Shown here: one piece after another, positions 56,831-64,000 of the stretch
Numbering within the stretch: position 1 is the stretch's first letter
How the letters are laid out: each line of letters begins with the position of its first letter
Source: Pseudeuparius sepicola
Lineage: Eukaryota > Arthropoda > Insecta > Coleoptera > Anthribidae
Direction: 5' to 3'
Length of the DNA stretch: 64,000 nt
Assembly: GCA_963920635.1 (NCBI GenBank)
Contig: OY987298.1
Location: 140,900,257-140,964,256 of the forward strand
Made by a program: the position numbers and the translations under genes
Notes under the pieces: model-generated
What the model saw: only the letters and a program-made list of their open reading frames with translations
The model's database searches: none
Told to the model about the DNA's origin: nothing

Positions 56831-56956
56831 TCTAAAAACATGCTACAAACAAAGACAGAAAGTCAACCATCAACCAACTATACACCCGGTGATTCCCAGT
56901 TACAGGTAGTTCCTCCAGAATCACATTTAGATATCGCATGTTTTTTCTTGTTTGTA

Positions 56957-57127
56957 GCCGCCGGAAGCATCGGAACCTCACCTGAAGACTCGGGGGATGG
57001 TCTAACGACGCCAGCCTCCGAGCCCAGAGTCGAAATAAGTTCGCTACGGCTCGACAAAAAGGGGCAATTTCTGACAATCTCGCGACATTTTCGGAATAAT
57101 TTAATGGAGCGCTTAGATTATGATTAG
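56957..57127 (+). CDS. Possible terminal exon (unidentified)
   Basis: A strong polypyrimidine acceptor (ttttttcttgtttgtag, ending 56956) precedes a GC-richer open segment to TAG at 57125-57127. It reads GSIGTSPEDSGDGLTTPASE, PRVEISSLRLDKKGQFLTIS and RHFRNNLMERLDYD. The Ser/Pro/Asp-rich start and basic end look like a real C-terminus, but I recognise no family. The frame is also open upstream to 56840 without an intron. No repeat partner was seen. Confidence 0.35.
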   Translation, partial: AAGSIGTSPEDSGDGLTTPASEPRVEISSLRLDKKGQFLTISRHFRNNLMERLDYD

Positions 57128-58795
57128 TTCTGGGCGTCAAGCCTTTATCAAAACAAACCTGTCTATAGGTTCTGACGTCATTGAGCTGGTCCCAGTTTCA
57201 GTCAGAAAGCGAGCTGATATTAATATTTTTTTCTTTCATGTCTCAAATGGCAAACATGTGGAAATTTGACGATACGATCACCGTTTTCATGCATTTGAAT
57301 CCTGATACATTCGCAGAAAAAGCTCGAATCAACATTGAAACTGAAGTCGCATATACCAGTTTTCATGCATAAAACGTTTTCAAATCGAACTGAATACTTC
57401 ATGATGGACACTTTTTTATCGTTTGTTTGGCTAACCACTTGGTCTTGGTCAGTCTATGATTTCATCGTTCATATTAAACTGTATTCAGAGTACAGCAAAA
57501 TAGAATAAATATGAAGTACGGACAATACGTAATCCCCTAATACACACTTCCTAGTTTATTTTAGTTTCGTGAACTTTCTCCATACTACATACGTCAATAT
57601 TGTTGTTAGCCCAGGGCCCATCTATGCTGTATTTAGTTTCAATATAAGTTTGTTTTGCGTGACAATAGTTTTGGTAGATTCGGAAATAATTTGCACAGAT
57701 GTAAATTTTAACCAACCAGAGCATCTGATATCACAAATTTAAAATTTTGCAAGAGGTTCCTTTATACGATGTAGGCATTCGCGAAAAAGGATTTTCCAGG
57801 CTTAGTTAAAGATAAATACACGATATAACATAACAGCTACAGCTGCCAATGGAATCACAGCCAAATAACTTTATCAAGTTTGCAAAACTGAACCCTGAAC
57901 TTTTTTATTTTGCTAGATCTATACGTTTTGGTTACGATCGGAAATTAGTGAACACATATTTTTCGAAATTTTCCACTCCACTCGATAAGTACATAATCAT
58001 ATGAATTCTAAATGAATTCTTTAGTTATAACGTTACCTATACAATATTTATGATGATTTTCTACTTGGGTGTGTTATTTGATAAAGATAATGGGCAGATT
58101 TGTGGATTTCTTCATGAAGCAAGACTTACAACACAAAAAGAAACATAAATGATTGTATTGTTCAATAAGTGCTAACAGAAACATTACACATTTTAAAGCG
58201 TAGGCTTTAGAAAAGATGTTATTTATTGCCATTCTTGCAATAATATCAAACCCGCTTCATGTGGAATGTTTTATTGCGATTTGCAAGATTTATTGTGGAA
58301 AATAATAATTTCTTTGTAGATCTCACGGATATGCAAGAAAAATACTACAAACGTGTAATCTTTTAATATTATTAAAATGCAGTAATTGGCAGTATCAGAA
58401 TATACCTAACTACCTAATAGTCGAAACGACGAAACCAGAACAATGATTGTTTGTAGTCGCTAAAAAACGAACGTACCTATGACCTATGTACCAGGGGACC
58501 AAAGTTTCTATATACGAAAATACTCCCTGCGGTCATAGTAATTATAAGCCACTTTGATATTCGGACCTGAGTGTTTTCTGTTTTTTATTTTTGTTACAAG
58601 GCACTTTCCTTTCTATAGTAATACAAATAGCTACCTATGTTATCTGGCGATACCTATGTGTTTAAATATGTGCACACATAAACCTGAAATCATTTATGGA
58701 TTGGACATAGGCCGCCCATGACCAAAAGAACATAATAATTATTGGCAGACACACACATGACCACTTTCTCCGCTGATAATGACATTATGTAACGA
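57128..58795. other. No supported gene
   Basis: Long unique-looking AT-rich stretch with no recognised repeat or exon. Short ORFs (57181-57372 and others) lack domains. Confidence 0.4.
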
Positions 58796-58936
58796 CTATT
58801 CATCAATCGACCGACAAGATCGAGAGACAGACCTCCACGCATAAATCGCCACTTTTTTGGGGCCACCGAAACCAAACGCAATTCTTATCATTTCACCAGA
58901 TCTGGACAAGAGACATTCTTCTTCGATGTCGCTCAT
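58796..58936 (-). CDS. Short ORF, 46 codons (unidentified)
   Basis: An ATG at 58936 opens MSDIEEECLLSRSGEMIRIA, then FGFGGPKKVAIYAWRSVSR, stopping at TAG (58798-58796). Composition is protein-like with an acidic start and a basic end. It could be a first coding exon, but no donor and no downstream exon were identified. Confidence 0.25.
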   Translation of the reverse strand: MSDIEEECLLSRSGEMIRIAFGFGGPKKVAIYAWRSVSRSCRSIDE

Positions 58937-59880
58937 TGAAAAACCTCGTAACCACAACGACGTTTACTAATATTCTCTTTTAAAACACCCCCTTATTTTT
59001 TCTAATTTGCAACCTAAGGAATATTAGTATAGAATTAACATTTATACGAACATTTTGGATTTTTATATCTACGTAAATGGGCGGCCCATTGAAATTTGAA
59101 GCTGAACGTTTCTCGATGTTGTGAGATCCAGGGCCGACGAGAGGGGGGGGGGGGGCAGACGGGACAAATTCCCGGGGCCCGTAGGCTTCGGGGGCCCGGG
59201 CCGCATTTAAACATTCTGGTATAGGATTCGGCACCTAGGCAAATTTCATTGGTTCATTTGAATTCGGATCGCCAATGAATGCGGAGTGCCGAAATCTGTG
59301 CCTGAATGTTGAACGGTGCTGAGCATCAGGTCGGAATGGTGCAGTAAAATCAACCAGCATGGAGTGCCGAATCCAAGGTCAAAATGTTGAACGGTGCTGA
59401 AACACAGAGGTCGGAATGTTGCAGTAAATCGGCCAGCGCGGAGCAGTAAATCAACAAGTGGAAACACAAATAACAAACAGTTTATGTACTTTTTGCCAAA
59501 AATAAGCATTTACCTATTTAAACAAAACATTTTAGAAATCTTACACAATTATTGGTAGCCTAATGCCCCATGCCACGTGACTTGGCATTAGGTTGATTGC
59601 ACCTGACTGCTAGAGCTAAATTTCTTTTTCATTTTTAACGATTATTTACAGTTTCACCGTGTGCTGGGCGACCCGTTACCAAAAATTTCCTAATCTACCA
59701 TGCGCACAGCTGCAGAAACCAGCACTCACATATTATCTAAAATGTATTTTCTAATCCACTTGCATCTATTCGTACCCAAGACAAGTCTCTTGATGAGTTT
59801 GCTGGAAATTAAACCTTGAAAAACAGCATGGGCGAGCTGACCCGGCAGCAGAGGTCTGCGTCGCAGACGGGCGGCCAAAT

Positions 59881-60719
59881 CCAGGGGCGGCCACAGGCCG
59901 CCCTTCCGTGGCGAAAAAATATTTTTTTCAGAAAAGGGTAGTAAGTCTCTACATTACTTGCATTCGCCCTCAAAAAGAATATCGTCAACAATGCAACACC
60001 ATATTGACCCGTAACCCGTCGGCGGCGTCGGTCGGCCGTCGGCAGTCGGCACTACCTCTATTCTGGTATTTGTTCTGTGGCAAAGTTTACAGAATATTTT
60101 ATTCCGCAAATTTCGTAGGGGATATCGACGCTTCAGACCTGTATAGTGAACTAAAAAAATTAAATATCTTTCTTCCATCAGAATATACTGCAAGTCCAAG
60201 AACTATTTTAGAGTACTTGTTCAAAAATTCTCTCACAAATAGTTTTCCGAATACTGTTGTGCATGCCAGTTACCGTAGCATCCGCAGAGAGATCATTTTC
60301 CAAATTAAAAATTATAAAAAAACTATCTAAGGTCTTCTATGAGCCAGGAGATTATATGCATTTGTATTTTGTTTAAAAAGGCTGTTTCTCTAGTGTAAGT
60401 GATGTTTTATGTTTTACTTGTAGTTTTTGTTTTTGTTTTTTTATATTTTAAAACATTGTTATTTTAAAGAAACATATTTTAAGACTGACAGTGGCGTATG
60501 CGTACCTATGCCTGTGGTATTTTATTGTTATAGATATATATTTGTAAGAATACTTATTATTATTTTTGTTATACCGACCTAATTATTTTTGCAATTACCT
60601 CGTAGGTACAAGAGACGGAAAAGCCTAGAAATTCAAGATTTTTGAAGTTTTTATAACCTGAATGAAATTTTTTATTATATTCTGCAGACGGGCGGCCAAA
60701 CATCTTTTAACGCCCCTGA
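59881..60719 (+). mobile_element. Inner hAT remnant
   Basis: Ends CAGGGGCGGCC and the complement of CAGGGGCGTTAAAAG. A 17-bp direct repeat GCAGACGGGCGGCCAAA lies at both sides (59861 and about 60686). No matching 8-bp target duplication was found (GCCAAATC against AACAGACG). It contains a hAT C-terminal fragment. Confidence 0.6.
60105..60372 (+). pseudogene. hAT dimerisation-domain fragment, inner element
   Basis: About 60115-60265 reads DIDASDLYSELKKLNIFLPS and LEYLFKNSLTNSFPN. In a shifted frame MPVTVASAERSFSKLKIIKK follows and then a stop. This is the C-terminal hAT dimerisation signature with one frameshift. N-terminal and catalytic parts are absent. Confidence 0.75.
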
Positions 60720-61079
60720 ACAGACGAAAGTTCGGTCCTAGCTCGGAGAAATAGAGGTGGGGAGAATAAGGGTCAACTTGCGCAAAGTTCATAATTTAAC
60801 ATTGGATGGAAAGGCTCTAACTCTGTCTCTCTCATTATACACAATTTAAGCTGCGCCAAACGCCAGGCAACATTCCGACCTGTGTTTCAGCACCGTTCAA
60901 CATTTTGACTTCGGATTCGGCACTCCACGCTGGCTGATTTTACTGCACGATTCCGACCTGATGCTCAGCACCGTTCAACATTCGGGAACGGATTTCGGAA
61001 CTCCGCATTCATTGGCGATCCGAATTCACATGGACCAATGAAATTTGCCTAGGTGCCGAATCCTATACCGGAATGTTTA

Positions 61080-61714
61080 AATGCACCCGGGCCGGACCGG
61101 AGCCCACGGCGCGAAAGGAAAAGAAAAAACACTTCGACGAATCTGCCACAGAAGATTCTTTCACAGCAGAAAATTTTAAATGCAAGGTTTTTAATGTACT
61201 TTTGGACAATTATTGGGTTAACCACCCGGTTTCAGGCAGTATGGGAGATCAATGATTTGTTTTGTATTCTTTGGACCTTTACAAACTCTTCGGAGAGAAT
61301 TATTCAAGGAAAGTCAAGTATTCTTCGAACTACACATTATGAGAGTAATATAGGCCCTCAACTTCAGGAACCACTGATGCATTGGAAAGCAATATATCCG
61401 ACAAATTTTGACAGCTTACAACTTGGGCCACTAAAGCTATTAAATATAATAAGATCGTTAAAACTGGAAGCATTGTTTCCTAATTGGTTGTTTCTTTAAG
61501 ATTATTCTGCACCATACCTGTCACTGTTGCCCAGGCAGAACGTTCGTTTAGTTGCCTAGCGAGAGTAAAAAAGGTTTTAAGGGCTACAATGAACCAGGGT
61601 CTGTTAGCAATAGAGGCGGAAGTGGCCAAGAAGTGCAACTTTGACCGTTGTATAGCGATATTCGCAAATCGCAAAGTTCGAAAAGCGCCATATTGGAATG
61701 AAAAATACCTATAG
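61080..61714 (+). pseudogene. hAT transposase C-terminal part, outer element
   Basis: From about 61080 the frame has stops (after SGSMGDQ) and shifts, but the end is open (61484-61714): LRLFCTIPVTVAQAERSFSC, then LARVKKVLRATMNQ and IAIFANRKVRKAPYW. The TIPVTVAQAERSFS motif is the conserved hAT dimerisation core. The upstream region is too short for a full enzyme, so the element is non-autonomous. Confidence 0.75.
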
Positions 61715-62078
61715 GTAACAAATATTATGTTTTGTTTGTGCACCTAAGCTAAGAGTCATTTATTTTCGTTTTTGTTGATGTTGCTTCTATTCTATTATAT
61801 CTTTATAATATAAATAAAACTGTAAATATTCATGTAGTATATTTTGTATCCTACAACTGAACTAGTATATAGAAAAGTATAGGGGCCCAAAAAGTTGAAG
61901 TCCCAGGGCCCGTTTCGGTATTCGGCGGCCCTGGTGAGATCCCGCACCAAAAGTGCTTGCTGCGGTTTTCCGTAGACGTTTTAATTTCCTTATAGACAAA
62001 AATAATTAAAAAAGTAAAACACGGGTAGGCCTACATGAGCTAATAAGCCAAAAATATTGTATACGTCCATCCTCTATA

Positions 62079-62822
62079 AAAGGTATAGTCCAAAGCACGA
62101 AAGAAAACGTTTCTAAAGAATGCGGGCAGCGTTGCGAGATTTCCTATACGAGTAGTCGTTATTTATTGGCGAATACAAGTTTTATCACATTGAAGCCGAA
62201 TTTCTGAACTCTGTTATACCGAAAACATAAAGCTCGCATCACGGGACCACTTACCCATTTTTGTTTATCATTTATTTTTAACGCGGTGTGATAAAACACC
62301 TATTATATTTTTTTCAACATCGTCGCGTCTACCATCGCCTTTGAAATACGGCAACACAGCACTTCTGCGAAGGAGTCGGCTGACAAAACCAGTTAGCCAA
62401 CGCGTTTTGTGCCTGTTTCTATAGTACGTAAACTTAACTGCGTATTTGGGCTACCATACAGACCTCATTTTTAGGCCCCTGGCAAGTTTTTTCCGCCGGC
62501 TCAGAGAGCTCAGTGGCGTTTCGTATGTTCGGGAGTTAGGTAACTTGTGCAATATGAGTAAACAGGGCAGAACGTTGCATTCTCAAGCACGAGAAATAAT
62601 TGCCAATGTTATAAGGGTTTGCCTTCCTCCATAATCTAAGGCATCACCGTTAAGAATAATATTAACAATAAATTAAATAACAATTATATGAAAATTAAGT
62701 CGGTGAGTTACACAAAATTGAGCTACGCCGCTACGCCCCTAAACTGCGACTAATTCTATAATATTTGCGAGTTCTTCCCCCTTACGTCGCACGCATTCTG
62801 CCGTAAGGAGGACTATACCTTT
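62079..62822 (+). mobile_element. 744-bp MITE, copy B (uninterrupted)
   Basis: TIRs AAAGGTATAGTCC and GGACTATACCTTT are exact complements. The body matches 31364-32246 minus the tRNA-derived insertion, so it shows the empty site CGAGAAATAATTGCC at about 62590. The ORF at 62446-62634 also appears in part in copy A and is not supported as a gene. Confidence 0.85.
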
Positions 62823-63363
62823 ATATCACATGGCCTTGGCATGTCACCTTGCTAAATCATATTTGAGCAGTTCGAGTAGGTAATTTATTTCTTGTGCAAC
62901 TTTTCGTAACTAAGGTAAGTGGCGCACTTCTCCGCAATCCTAAAAATCGTAGATTTAGCAAATAAAAAATTGTTGAAATGTATACGGGGAATGCTAACAG
63001 TATGTTACACCGCACATGCTTTCTAGTTTCACAATGGATTTGGATAATCAATTTTTGAATGTTTTGCAAGCTTGTGTTGTGAATTGTGAAGTGTTTTGCT
63101 TAGTCCGAGCAAAACTAACATCATCAACAAAAAAAGTTATGGCACGAATTAGCAATTTCGTACGTGACAACCAAGAACAACAATAAAGCAAAGAAAGATT
63201 GTCCCAAAAAGAATCTAGATCAAAGATCAAGTGACAAGGATCTAAAGATCCTGTTTGAAAAGACACTTTGTGGAAATAAGATCCGTTAAAAAGTCTCCTT
63301 AAAAAAATATTATTTGTTTTTTTTATCTTAGATACTTACAATGCCCAATTTCATAACCAAGCT
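62823..63363. other. No gene seen
   Basis: AT-rich; small ORFs only. A run TTATGGCACGAATTAGCAAT near 63138 and similar short frames lack domains. Confidence 0.35.
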
Positions 63364-63480
63364 CAGTGGCGTAGCTAGGTGTGGGCGAGGGGGGGAGAGC
63401 GATCGCCTTTTAGCCTGAGCGCCCCCAGCTCTGCCGCCTGCGCCGATCTGGCCCACTGCCCGCTGTTTTTTTATAACACG
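63364..63480 (+). mobile_element. Solitary hAT-like end
   Basis: CAGTGGCGTAGCTAGGTGTG followed by a G run and GC-rich sequence has the same style as the ends at 1446 and 5507. No partner is seen before the window ends. Confidence 0.45.
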
Positions 63481-63802
63481 CTTTTAGAACGAACTAAAAA
63501 GTATAAAATATTATAAAATCTGAATAAGTATAAAATAATTTCTCCTAGACCCATAAAGATGGGCCACGTGCAATATATGGAGTGTAGAAAAGTAGCTGCC
63601 ATTGGAAAACATTATTTGCAGTAAGTACAATAATTGTTAGTGACTTAAGTGCGCATGCGTCAATAATTATTATTATCTATTGCATGCGCCCCACGCTTGT
63701 TTGCTCCATTTTTTTAAAAACGTGTTATATTAAAAATTATACTTAATTTATTTGTTTCTCGGTTTGTTTTTTTATATGTGACAGCTGTTATTTTTATTTT
63801 AA

Positions 63803-64000
63803 GAGGGGGTTGCCGACAGCGAAAGTGACGTTAGAATTAGTATTTTTAAGTTGTATAGCATAAAATCTAATAACATTTTACCTGGCAAAATTTTAGTACA
63901 AACATCTCTGTCTTCATTTTAATCATAAGATCTTAAAAGAAATGTTTTGTTTTATAGGTTATGAAAACCTTGGGAAAAATAATAATTCCAGTGCATATGC
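63803..64000. mobile_element. TTAA-flanked MITE, second copy (cut by window end)
   Basis: TTAA at 63799-63802, then GAGGGGGTTGCCGACAGCG and the same arm as 43826-43990. It continues into the other arm (GTTATGAAAACCTTGGGAAA) and is truncated by the end of the sequence. Confidence 0.8.

Larger units (their letters stand above)
59129..61933 (+). mobile_element. hAT transposon with 8-bp target duplication and nested insertions
   Basis: Target duplication GTGAGATC (59121-59128 and 61934-61941). Ends CAGGGCCGACGAG with a G run and the complement of CAGGGCCGCCGAATACC. The element's own transposase remains only at its right side (61080-61714). Inside is an inverted-repeat element (arms about 59207-59460 and 60870-61085, GGTGCCGAATCCTATACC), which itself contains another hAT remnant at about 59861-60719. 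Three elements are stacked. Confidence 0.88.

Noticed and set aside
56463..57140. Two minus-strand ORFs (70 and 102 residues) as a gene
   Set aside because: No splice sites or domain link them, and the second is the complement of the more plausible plus-strand terminal exon.

Overview
The window looks like transposon-rich, AT-rich arthropod (most likely insect) nuclear DNA. The signs are spliced genes with GT-AG introns, Tc1/mariner, hAT, THAP and Ty3/gypsy relics, a tRNA-derived repeat, and very many elements ending in TA-CAGGGTG or TA-CAGTGTG. There is no bacterial gene organisation. The sequence alone does not fix the order of insect.

Host genes. The clearest genes are three members of one family of small secreted proteins. 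They resemble the juvenile-hormone-binding/takeout and group-7-allergen (TULIP-like) lipid binders. Gene A (345-1390, +) lacks only its first exon, which should lie left of the window. Gene B (8097-9098, +) is a 5'-truncated duplicate with the last two exons. Gene C (21744-28179, +) is complete: TATA box, signal peptide, five exons, 233 residues and a poly(A) signal. Genes A and C share all the intron phases visible in both (1, 2, 2, 0). B and C share intron and 3' sequence, so B/C is a recent segmental duplication. C has since gained at least two TIR elements that are absent at the matching sites in B. A GC-rich terminal exon with one membrane helix (14755-14552, -) and a possible terminal exon inside a repeat (47295-47042, -) are the other coding candidates.

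Mobile DNA, left to right: a deleted hAT (1446-2440); a mariner-like element with 367-bp TIRs and a frameshifted transposase (3065-4991); a THAP fragment; a hAT-ended foldback nest (5507-7253); a Penelope-like tail; a hairpin-ended 600-bp repeat (9465-10090, with inverted and deleted copies at 30085-30905); several foldbacks (12.7-15.5 kb); a TA-flanked Tc1/mariner-type element (16530-21237) with four and a half tandem 874-bp units; a second deleted hAT and a deleted mariner in intron 2 of gene C; and two TIR elements in and just after gene C.

The second half holds a 744-bp MITE in two copies (31.4 and 62.1 kb), one interrupted by a tRNA-derived insertion; a composite of that tRNA-derived repeat arranged head-to-tail plus an inverted half copy, with a 12-bp target duplication (34035-35099); THAP relics (32.3-37.2 kb); a repeat pair at 35.5 and 46.4 kb; a nest of elements inside elements (37975-42914); a TTAA-flanked MITE (43826-44162, second copy cut by the window end); an element with GGACGTCC subterminal repeats (48945-51450); a Ty3/gypsy relic split by an (AATATAT)61 array; and a hAT with an 8-bp target duplication containing other elements (59129-61933).

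The genes form one paralogous secreted-protein cluster rather than a pathway. Most of the remaining sequence is transposon archaeology. The strongest candidates for new biology are the tandem-expanded element at 16.5-21.2 kb, the tRNA-derived composite at 34-35 kb and the GGACGTCC element at 48.9-51.5 kb.
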